From: Olivibacter jilunii
GTDB lineage: Bacteria > Bacteroidota > Bacteroidia > Sphingobacteriales > Sphingobacteriaceae
Assembly: GCF_900607235.1 (NCBI RefSeq)
Contig: NZ_LR027851.1
Location: 310,001-374,000, forward strand
Length of the DNA stretch: 64,000 bases
Reading direction: 5' to 3'
Part shown: positions 18,217 through 23,940 of the stretch, piece after piece
How the letters are laid out: every line of letters starts with the position of its first letter
Numbering within the stretch: the stretch's first letter is position 1
Notes under the pieces: generated by a model
What the model was told of the DNA's origin: nothing
The model's input: the letters and a program-made list of their open reading frames with translations, nothing else
Databases searched by the model: none
Program-made: the position numbers and the translations under genes

Positions 18217-18810
18217 ATGAGAAGTGGCATGAATGATTGGCGGGAAAGGTTAAAGCGTATAGAAAAACTTTTGGCTTATTTCAAGGAGGAGAAATTATTG
18301 GAATATTGGCAAAAGGACGACTTGCTGCGATTACAAGATGCTTTTATGTTACTGCTTACGGAAATACAGCAGTATTTTGGCGATATGCAACAGGAGTTAC
18401 TTTCGCGTGGTGAGCTGATTGACCTCTGGGATGAAGAGAAGTTGCACATTCCACTTACCAAGAAGTTGTTTGGAATGGATCATTACCGCTTTTATAAGGA
18501 AGTGTGGGATGAACTAAATGCGGTATTATCGGTGCAGAAAGAGACAGAGGATTTATATTTTCGAGTGTCTATCTCAGCGATGCAATTACTTTTCTTGATT
18601 CATCTGATGCACGAGGCACGTATTGTTGAAACACCTAAGAAAGGCAACTTATTCCGGTTTATTAGTAAGCATATTGGCACGCTGCAGCATGAAGAGTTAT
18701 CGTACGAAAGCCTGCGGAAAAAGTACCATACTGCTGATCGCAATACCATTATAAAGGTAAGGCGCTTACTGATGGACCTAGTTAATCTGATTAATAACCA
18801 CCACCTCTAA
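18217..18810 (+). CDS. RteC-like protein
   Basis: A 197-residue protein starting directly after the LytTR stop. A second ATG at 18229 would give MNDWRERLKRIEKLL and is equally possible. The C-terminal third (FISKHIGTLQHEELSYESLR, then a basic helix) resembles RteC, the regulator that controls excision of Bacteroides conjugative transposons downstream of the RteA/RteB two-component system. The order kinase, regulator, RteC is echoed here, but the regulator is of LytTR type and no transfer or integrase gene is present. The family call rests on the C-terminal pattern only. Its last 20 bp overlap the convergent small gene. Confidence 0.5.
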   Translation: MRSGMNDWRERLKRIEKLLAYFKEEKLLEYWQKDDLLRLQDAFMLLLTEIQQYFGDMQQELLSRGELIDLWDEEKLHIPLTKKLFGMDHYRFYKEVWDELNAVLSVQKETEDLYFRVSISAMQLLFLIHLMHEARIVETPKKGNLFRFISKHIGTLQHEELSYESLRKKYHTADRNTIIKVRRLLMDLVNLINNHHL

Positions 18811-19042
18811 CATTCGTGTTTAAGAGATAGAGCATCTGCCTTTGGTCTAGGAAATCCATGAGTTCATTAAACCAGGGAATAGTGTAAACAGGATTGTGTG
18901 CTATGTCCTGATGGCCAAGATCTATGATGTTTTGTAGGGTATAGAGCTTTTGCCGCTTGCAGATGTCTTGAAAATTTTTGCTAAATCCCAAGGTGTATAT
19001 TTTTTGGGATAGGAGGTCTTGAGTATTGATAATTGCTGCCAT
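18791..19042 (-). CDS. Small protein resembling RNA polymerase alpha C-terminal domain
   Basis: 83 residues. The stretch LSQKIYTLGFSKNFQDICKR, then a helix starting LQNIIDL, and FNELMDFLDQRQMLYLL follow the helix-hairpin-helix pattern of alpha-CTD-like small proteins found in Sphingobacteria. Such a domain could bind DNA or polymerase-associated factors (inference). The 3' end overlaps the RteC-like gene by 20 bp in a convergent tail-to-tail arrangement. The ATG at 19042 is 28 bp from a large multi-stem inverted repeat, which therefore lies in its leader. Moderate confidence that it is a gene. Confidence 0.5.
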   Translation of the reverse strand: MAAIINTQDLLSQKIYTLGFSKNFQDICKRQKLYTLQNIIDLGHQDIAHNPVYTIPWFNELMDFLDQRQMLYLLNTNVRGGGY

Positions 19043-19069
19043 GTTAATAATGCAACGGGCCGTACATTC

Positions 19070-19181
19070 AGCACCTCTGGGGTCTCAAACCCATTGCACA
19101 TGAACAAACTGACACCCGCGCATTGGCGGGCGATCAGTCTATTTACCATGTGCATTCAATAATTTGAGACTTCGAGGTGCT
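19070..19181. other. 112-bp multi-stem imperfect inverted repeat
   Basis: Five nested complementary segments fold the whole element: AGCACCTC/GAGGTGCT (19070-19077 with 19174-19181), GTCTCAAA/TTTGAGAC (19082-19089 with 19163-19170), TGCACATG/CATGTGCA (19095-19102 with 19147-19154), ACTGA/TCAGT (19108-19112 with 19134-19138), and CCCGC/GCGGG (19115-19119 with 19126-19130). That is 34 pairs, all perfect within segments and separated by internal loops. It lies in the leader of the minus-strand alpha-CTD-like gene and about 150 bp ahead of the plus-strand HTH gene. It could be a structured RNA or a single-strand DNA fold. Confidence 0.7.
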
Positions 19182-19332
19182 TGGTGAAATAGCTGTCGCT
19201 AAATAATTTATATGTTAAATATTCCTTTTTATATCATCTGTTAATTTTTAAAATTCTTCTCTCAAAGATATTGATAAAATGCTGATGAGGCAAGAATCAA
19301 TTTTTAAACTATAAACCCTAAATCAAATCATC
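19182..19332. other. AT-rich promoter region of the HTH gene
   Basis: About 150 AT-rich bases between the multi-stem element and the ATG at 19333. They presumably hold the promoter of the HTH gene. I see no distinct box. Confidence 0.35.
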
Positions 19333-19641
19333 ATGAACGCAAGACCTAAAGGGCCTGCGCCATGCCCGCAGTGTGCTTATCTCCTTCGCTTATTGTATCG
19401 CGAAGTGAGAGGCCTTAAAGAATATACAATCGAAATTCAACGCTTCATTCTCCAAAAGGAAAAGGAAGAAACCGTTTACCGTGATGCGGCTTATACGATG
19501 GATCGGGTGGGGATTAGTGACAGCACTTTACTTCGCTGTCAGCATAAGGGCCTGATCAAAGTGGCTAAAGTGGAAAAGGGTAAGAAGTATTTTCGGGATG
19601 CCGATGTGGAACGGTTGAGGACGATGTATTGGGGTTTTTAG
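19333..19641 (+). CDS. Helix-turn-helix protein, excisionase/MerR-like
   Basis: 102 residues. The N-terminal CPQC pair could bind metal. The C-terminal half carries YTMDRVGISDSTLLRCQHKG followed by KKYFRDADVERLR, the pattern of the winged HTH_17/MerR-like DNA-binding domain of excisionases and small Bacteroidota regulators. It stands alone between the structured element at 19.1 kb and the DUF6266 cassette. Its plausible targets are those neighbours (inference). DNA-binding call good, role unknown. Confidence 0.75.
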   Translation: MNARPKGPAPCPQCAYLLRLLYREVRGLKEYTIEIQRFILQKEKEETVYRDAAYTMDRVGISDSTLLRCQHKGLIKVAKVEKGKKYFRDADVERLRTMYWGF

Positions 19642-20071
19642 TTGTGTGTTGCAAGCTAATTACCTGCCAATTTCTGACCAAATGCTGCCGCTTACTTGCT
19701 TTTTACTTACTCCTGATCGGCTTTTTGTCGGCAATTTCCCGATCAGGTCCCGATACCACCTCGATAAAATCCCGATGACGTTTAGAAAAAAAGGGAGAGT
19801 TGGTTGCCGGTTGCGAAGATATTACCTAGGGAAATAGCTAAGTAGTTGACCGGTGGACGCAGCACCTCTGCGAAGACAAAAAACCTAAAGACATGCTTCA
19901 TCGCTCCCTTCATGATCCCTTCAATTTTTCGATACATCCCCTTCACCCTCCCTTCAATGCGCTTCGGCGCCTATGAAAGCCCTTTTTTACGCTTTATGTT
20001 TGCCTCATGACGCATGAGATACCGGTATAAATGATTGCGGAATGTATGGTTAAACTTTAAAATAGAAAAAA
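19642..20071. other. 430-bp gap ahead of the DUF6266 cassette
   Basis: It contains a cluster of CCCGAT words around 19740-19775 and an inverted repeat CTCATG-ACG-CATGAG at 20004-20018, 54 bp before the DUF6266 ATG, which is a possible operator. A CAGCACCTCTG 11-mer at 19863-19873 also occurs at 19069-19079, in the arm of the multi-stem element. No credible gene was seen. Confidence 0.4.
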
Positions 20072-20716
20072 ATGGGAACTATCAGAAATGGAGCAAATGG
20101 TGGCTTCAAAGGTAAAGCGGGAAGTGTGATCGGCAGCAGCTGGAAGAGCATAGACTACATTAAGGGCCTCTACAAAAAACGCACGAAACCCGCAACGGAA
20201 GAGCAATTGATGCAACAGGCTAAATTCCGTACAGTGATGCGCTTCCTGCTCCCCATCACAGCGTTCATTCGTATCGGTTTCGGCCAGAAGCGAGTGGACA
20301 GCATGACCCCCATGAACACAGCTTTCAGGGAGAACCTGGTGCTGGCGCTTATGGGTGACTATCCCGATTATTCGCTGGATTATAGTAAAATCCGTATCAG
20401 CGACGGCTTCTTTGCAGGCGGTGGCTCTGAAAGTGTCACGGTGGACGCCGGTGTTATGACGGTGAGCTGGGATACTACGCAGAATACGTTATACGATACC
20501 AACAATGACGATCGGGTATACATCCTGTTATATCAACCGGAGATCGATCAGTTTTTATCGGCACCGACACCACCTTTACGGGGCGATGGAAGTGTGGATA
20601 TCACGCTGCCAAATCACTTCCTGGGAGGTGAGGGGCATGTGTGGACTTTCTTTGCCGATAGGCAGGGCAGGAAAGTGTCGAGAAGCACGTATCTCGGAAC
20701 GGTGAACCTTGCTTAG
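20072..20716 (+). CDS. DUF6266-family protein
   Basis: 214 residues, no signal peptide. The amino end MGTIRNGANGGFKGKAGSVI followed by GSSWKSIDYIKGL is the hallmark of the Bacteroidota family DUF6266. Next comes an alpha-helical part (about 45-100), then a beta-rich domain (about 110-214) with VTVDAGVMTVSWD and a C-terminal RQGRKVSRSTYLGTV. Function is unknown. The glycine/lysine-rich N-terminus and beta-sandwich tail are reminiscent of structural or surface proteins, but this is speculation. A second, shorter member follows after 50 bp. Neighbours (DUF5675, small membrane proteins) suggest a phage-derived or lysis-like cassette. Confidence 0.8.
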   Translation: MGTIRNGANGGFKGKAGSVIGSSWKSIDYIKGLYKKRTKPATEEQLMQQAKFRTVMRFLLPITAFIRIGFGQKRVDSMTPMNTAFRENLVLALMGDYPDYSLDYSKIRISDGFFAGGGSESVTVDAGVMTVSWDTTQNTLYDTNNDDRVYILLYQPEIDQFLSAPTPPLRGDGSVDITLPNHFLGGEGHVWTFFADRQGRKVSRSTYLGTVNLA

Positions 20717-20725
20717 TATGTGACA

Positions 20726-20749
20726 GAGGGTACGGGTAACCGTGCCCTC
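20726..20749 (+). other. Hairpin with GTAA loop between the two DUF6266 genes
   Basis: A 10-bp stem (GAGGGTACGG / CCGTGCCCTC, one G-U pair) is closed by GTAA, a GNRA-type tetraloop. No T tract follows, so it looks like an RNA-stability or processing hairpin more than a terminator. The second gene starts 17 bp later. Confidence 0.6.
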
Positions 20750-20766
20750 CGCTTAACGCAGAAAGA

Positions 20767-21318
20767 ATGGAATGGATATCAAAAATTGAATTACCGAAAG
20801 TTAAAAAAGAACCAAATGGACGATTGGCTGTACAGCAACGTTTTAAGATCGCAATGGAATTTTTGGCACCCTTGGGAAAACTCCTGCAAAGCACATACAG
20901 TACCAGGAAGCGTGGAAAATCGGCCATGGGAAGAGCAATGTCAAAGGTGCTTAGCGGAGCGATTGAAGGGGCGTATCCCAATCAATACGTGAATCCGGCT
21001 AAGGTGCTGCTCAGTGAGGGAACCTTAATGTCTGCTCGCGAAATAGAGCTGAAGAGAGATGGAAACACCCTGACAGCAACGTTTAACGCAAGATCGGATT
21101 ACATTTTTGGTAACCCGGACGATGGCGTGCTCTTATGTGCCTATAGTCCTTCTCTGCGTATTGCGGGAATCAATGAAGAACCATCCATTCGGGCGGATGG
21201 AAAGGTCAGTATTACACTGCCTCCGCAACTGAAAGATCAGGAGGTACTTGTGTATATCCTATTTCGTACGCGCGATTGGAAACATTTTTCACGAAGCGTT
21301 TATCTGGGGGAATGGTGA
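20767..21318 (+). CDS. Second DUF6266-like protein, lacking the glycine-rich amino end
   Basis: 183 residues. It resembles the previous protein in its helical part (RFKIAMEFLAPLGKLLQSTY against the first protein's RFLLPITAFIRIGFG) and in its C-terminal beta domain (KHFSRSVYLGEW against KVSRSTYLGTV). It lacks the initial GKAGSVIGSSWK block. An in-frame stop 30 bp upstream shows that the short form is genuine and not a wrong start. The two genes look like a diverged tandem duplication. Cytoplasmic by appearance. It is followed by the heptamer array in front of the DUF5675 gene. Confidence 0.7.
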   Translation: MEWISKIELPKVKKEPNGRLAVQQRFKIAMEFLAPLGKLLQSTYSTRKRGKSAMGRAMSKVLSGAIEGAYPNQYVNPAKVLLSEGTLMSAREIELKRDGNTLTATFNARSDYIFGNPDDGVLLCAYSPSLRIAGINEEPSIRADGKVSITLPPQLKDQEVLVYILFRTRDWKHFSRSVYLGEW

Positions 21319-21532
21319 AGTGGTTGAGTAGTTAAGTAGGAAAGTGGTTGAGTAGGTTTATTAGTGTTGAGTTATGAGTTATGAGTGATGCCTGCCTGCC
21401 GGTAGGCAGGAATTTTGAGTGAGTGCCTACCGCTTATAGCCTACGGCATAAAGCTGATAGCTGACATCCGAAAGCTGACCGCTGATGGCTGAGAGCTAAC
21501 GCCTAATTCCTAACACCTAAAAACTAAATAAT
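21319..21532 (+). repeat. Word array: 22-bp palindrome plus 15-unit heptamer array
   Basis: Octamer words (GTNGTTRA type) at 21318-21355 are followed by heptamers AGTNNTG (about 21363-21388) and the palindrome CCTGCCTGCCGGTAGGCAGG (core 21389-21410). Then 15 consecutive 7-bp units, consensus NGCTRAN, run without phase change from 21424 to 21528. Units include AGCTGAT, AGCTGAC, GGCTGAG, TCCTAAC and ACCTAAA. The array ends four bases before the DUF5675 ATG, so it forms the whole leader of that gene. Confidence 0.85.
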
Positions 21533-21976
21533 ATGATTAAACTAATAAGAATCGCCGAAGGCATAAACACGACCCTCGGCCAGTTATACATTGACAATCT
21601 CTTCCAGTGCTATATACTGGAAGATAAAATACGGGATGAAAAAATCCCGGGAGAAACGGCCATCCCGGCCGGGACCTATCAACTCGGCTTGAACAAGCTG
21701 GCGGGTATGAATGCCAAATATCAGAGCCGATACAGTTCCATGCATAAGGGAATGGTAGAAATCAGAGGTATTCCCAATTTCAATTTGGTGTTCTTCCATA
21801 TCGGAAATTACCATACGGACACCCGTGGTTGCCCCTTAACTGGAAGTTACTATCAGCTGATTGACGGCGATTATCGGGTACTGCATTCGGCAGATGCCTA
21901 TAAACGGGTGTATCCTTTATTAGCTGAATGTGCTGCCGCGGGGAGTAGTTTGATCATTAGCCAATGTGATCATTAG
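21533..21976 (+). CDS. DUF5675-family protein, possible L,D-transpeptidase-like fold
   Basis: 147 residues, no signal peptide. YIDNLFQCYILEDKIRDEKI, then IPAGTYQLGLNK and FHIGNYHTDTRGCPLTG mark the family DUF5675, common in phages and genomic islands. The arrangement His-x-Gly-Asn followed by Thr-Arg-Gly-Cys recalls the HGN...S/T-x-G-C catalytic block of YkuD L,D-transpeptidases, suggesting action on peptidoglycan. This is my inference from the motif, not an established activity. Without an export signal it would need a holin-like partner, and two small membrane proteins follow directly. The leader is a heptamer array up to the start codon. Confidence 0.75.
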   Translation: MIKLIRIAEGINTTLGQLYIDNLFQCYILEDKIRDEKIPGETAIPAGTYQLGLNKLAGMNAKYQSRYSSMHKGMVEIRGIPNFNLVFFHIGNYHTDTRGCPLTGSYYQLIDGDYRVLHSADAYKRVYPLLAECAAAGSSLIISQCDH

Positions 21977-22148
21977 CCAATATGATAATGTTTTGGCTAC
22001 ATAAAGCTAATCGCTTACGGTCTTATAAGTAACTGTGGTAGTAGTGCGAGCTTATACCTTAAAGCTTACATCTTATTGATCGCTGATAGCTGACATCCGA
22101 AAGCCGATAGCTTATACTTAATTTCTAACCCCTAAAAGCTAAATAACA
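21977..22148 (+). repeat. Heptamer word array ahead of the first small membrane protein
   Basis: It opens with AGCCAATRTGAT words. A phase of 7-mers (AGCTTAC, ATCTTAT) precedes nine in-phase units from 22081 to 22143 (CGCTGAT, AGCTGAC, ATCCGAA, AGCCGAT, AGCTTAT, ACTTAAT, TTCTAAC, CCCTAAA, AGCTAAA), ending five bases before the ATG at 22149. The unit order closely copies the array before DUF5675. Confidence 0.85.
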
Positions 22149-22370
22149 ATGAAATCATTAGAATTAATAACCTTATTAGGAACCCTTATCTCCATATTAC
22201 TATCAATCATCGCTTATTTTCTAAAACAGTTACATGGTAACTTCCGGAAAATGGAGCAGGATGTGTCCATCATGAAAGCGAGTATACAATTGCTGAAAGC
22301 AGATTTAAAAGCGAATTATAATTTACTGCGACAGCGGATGGAGTTTTTGGAAAATGGCCATAAGCCGTAA
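22149..22370 (+). CDS. Small membrane-anchored coiled-coil protein, holin/XhlA-like
   Basis: 73 residues. One N-terminal membrane helix (about 5-27, LITLLGTLISILLSIIAYFL) is followed by a charged amphipathic helix (about 30-68) with regular hydrophobic spacing (MEQDVSIMKASIQLLKADLK). Size and layout resemble accessory lysis proteins of the XhlA type or coiled-coil spanin-like partners, though no sequence signature proves it. It lies between DUF5675 and another small membrane protein, each preceded by a short-word array. Probably real given its clean start and coding pattern. Confidence 0.55.
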   Translation: MKSLELITLLGTLISILLSIIAYFLKQLHGNFRKMEQDVSIMKASIQLLKADLKANYNLLRQRMEFLENGHKP

Positions 22371-22371
22371 A

Positions 22372-22413
22372 CCAATAACCAATAACCAATAACAAATAAC
22401 GAACAACAAATAA
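22372..22413 (-). repeat. Reverse-oriented TTNGTTA heptamer array (6 units)
   Basis: Six in-phase units CCAATAA, CCAATAA, CCAATAA, CAAATAA, CGAACAA, CAAATAA form the complement of the TTNGTTA heptamer found at 36.0 and 60.8 kb. The array fills the gap between two small genes and ends just before the ATG at 22419. Confidence 0.85.
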
Positions 22414-22418
22414 CGAAA

Positions 22419-22640
22419 ATGAACGAAATAACAGATAGAATCAAATCACCCACACCGAAGTTCTTTAAAAGAATAAGAACCATCGGTTTAACCTTGGGTG
22501 CGGTAGGCGGAGCGTTGCTAACAGCTCCGATTACTTTACCGACAACGGTAGTTACCATCGCCGGTTACCTCGCAACGGCTGGTATTGTAGCATCAGCCAT
22601 CTCAACTGTGGCCAAAGATGATACGCGAGTTGATAAATAA
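22419..22640 (+). CDS. Small membrane protein, holin-like
   Basis: 73 residues. A basic amino end (KSPTPKFFKRIR) leads into a long glycine/alanine-rich hydrophobic stretch (about 22-64) that can form two helices, separated near PITLPTT, then a short charged tail (KDDTRVDK). The shape is that of a small phage holin or a Bacteroidota hypothetical found beside DUF5675. A good terminator follows immediately, so this ends the cassette. Function inferred from size, topology and neighbours only. Confidence 0.55.
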   Translation: MNEITDRIKSPTPKFFKRIRTIGLTLGAVGGALLTAPITLPTTVVTIAGYLATAGIVASAISTVAKDDTRVDK

Positions 22641-22642
22641 CG

Positions 22643-22686
22643 GAAAGTCCCCTTGTATAGAATTATATGAGGGGGCTTTCTTTATG
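22643..22686 (+). terminator. Intrinsic terminator of the DUF6266/DUF5675 cassette
   Basis: An 11-bp stem (GAAAGTCCCCT / AGGGGGCTTTC, one G-U pair) is followed by TTTATG. It sits 3 bp after the last stop codon. Confidence 0.8.
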
Positions 22687-23084
22687 AATTAACAGGTGCA
22701 AAAGTCGTTGAGGTTTAATTAGCCAATTAGCCAATTAGCCAATGTGATAATAAGAAGGGCTAGTGCGGCCTGAAAGCCGATACAAATGATGAATGATGCC
22801 TGCCTGCCGGTAGGCAGGAATTTTTTTGTTACCGCCTTTATAACCGAAAGCTGATGGCTGAAAGCTGAAATAATTAGCCAATTTGATGATGAGCCAATTT
22901 GATGATGGCTGGTGCTGCCTAAAGCATAGAGCTTATAGCATAAACCTTATTAGCAGTAACACCAAGTAAAGCCGAAAGCTGACTGACATCCGAAATCCGA
23001 TAACTAAAATCTATAGTTTACTGTCTGCTAAGTTTGCCGAGCAGTGCGCCCGGCAAAGATTCTGTGAGAAAAAATCAAGGGTTA
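22687..23084 (+). repeat. Intergenic word array with palindrome (core 22797-22818)
   Basis: Three TTAGCCAA octamers occur near 22720-22743. The 22-bp palindrome with trailing AATTTTTTT follows, then GCTGANN heptamers (22850-22873), AGCCAATTTGATGATG words, and 7-mers of GCNTANA type around 22918-22955. No gene. It separates the plus-strand cassette from the minus-strand hydrolase operon. Confidence 0.85.
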
Positions 23085-23840
23085 TCAATTCTTGAAAGCG
23101 GTGATGGCTTCCTTGATGCCATTACCTGCTGTTTCAAAAAACGAGGGCCCGGCAAGAAGGTACACTTTTTTCAACGGTTTAAATTGAGCAAGCTTTTGCG
23201 TTTTTAAACCATTTTGTGTGCGGTATTCGTTGATGATGCCTTTTACCACATTTCCGGATACTACGGCTGTTTTACTGTCAATACCCGCATCCTTCAAATC
23301 ACTGGCAAATGCTATGTTGGTAACACCTAGTTTCAACGCTTCACGAGCGGCAATTGCTCCCACGGCAACCATAATGTCTTCGTTAAAATTATTTCGGTTA
23401 CCAAGCCCTATCAGCAATAGTTTTTTTGCGCCTAGCACTTTTTCGTCTGGGGTAATAAGAAAAGTTTCCAGAAAGTGCCCATCAAATTTACCTGTTTTAC
23501 GAATTTCGGTGAGCTGACCTTTCAGTGCTTCGTCAAGGTGAACTAACCCGTTAAGAGCAGCAGGTAAGGCAGGTGGAGAATTAAAAATATCTCCTTCTGT
23601 GTACTCAAACACACAGGCTATTTGTAAATCGGCCACGGCAGCGGAAGGCCCCTGTACCAAACCAATTAATGAAACCCCATCAACACTGCCCCACTCTTTT
23701 GAGGTCCCTACGGGGCTTGCTTGTGTGGTTTTTGTGGAAACGGTTTGCGCAAAGGTAGCCATGCTCCCTGCAGCGAAAAATACCATCCATAGGGTTTGTA
23801 AAGTCACTGCTTTAATAAAGCTGAGTTTTTGATTTTTCAT
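23085..23840 (-). CDS. Exported peptidase-M17 N-terminal-domain protein (no catalytic domain)
   Basis: 251 residues from the ATG at 23840, which places a signal peptide at the start (MKNQKLSFIKAVTL..., cleavage after TFAQ). A 15-residue longer start is less likely. The body matches the macro-like N-terminal domain of leucyl aminopeptidases (M17), including KLLLIGLGNRNNF and AVGAIAAREALKLG. The metal-binding C-terminal peptidase half is absent, so it is not an aminopeptidase by itself. It is the last gene of a minus-strand group of exported proteins. Role unknown; it may bind a nucleotide-like or peptide ligand (inference). Confidence 0.75.
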   Translation of the reverse strand: MKNQKLSFIKAVTLQTLWMVFFAAGSMATFAQTVSTKTTQASPVGTSKEWGSVDGVSLIGLVQGPSAAVADLQIACVFEYTEGDIFNSPPALPAALNGLVHLDEALKGQLTEIRKTGKFDGHFLETFLITPDEKVLGAKKLLLIGLGNRNNFNEDIMVAVGAIAAREALKLGVTNIAFASDLKDAGIDSKTAVVSGNVVKGIINEYRTQNGLKTQKLAQFKPLKKVYLLAGPSFFETAGNGIKEAITAFKN

Positions 23841-23940
23841 TTTTATACGATTTAATATTATTGTTAATAACAGCAATACAGGCATATTAACTCGGTGTAT
23901 TAGAACGGCGGAGATAGGGGCGGTTTATCTTTCATTTTGG

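Noticed and set aside
18922-19155. Minus-strand frame of 77 codons starting inside the multi-stem element
   Set aside because: It overlaps the better-supported alpha-CTD-like frame and is encoded mostly by the inverted repeat.
19070-19181. Integron attC site
   Set aside because: Size and inverted-repeat layout fit, but the RYYYAAC and GTTRRRY core sites are missing and there is no integron integrase in the window.
19646-19837. 63-codon plus-strand frame after the HTH gene
   Set aside because: Composition is unlike coding sequence, and there is no ribosome-binding context or family resemblance.
14872-22640. Conjugative transposon or prophage
   Set aside because: RteC-, HTH- and DUF5675-like genes hint at it, but there is no integrase, relaxase, transfer, capsid, tail or terminase gene and no long flanking direct repeat.
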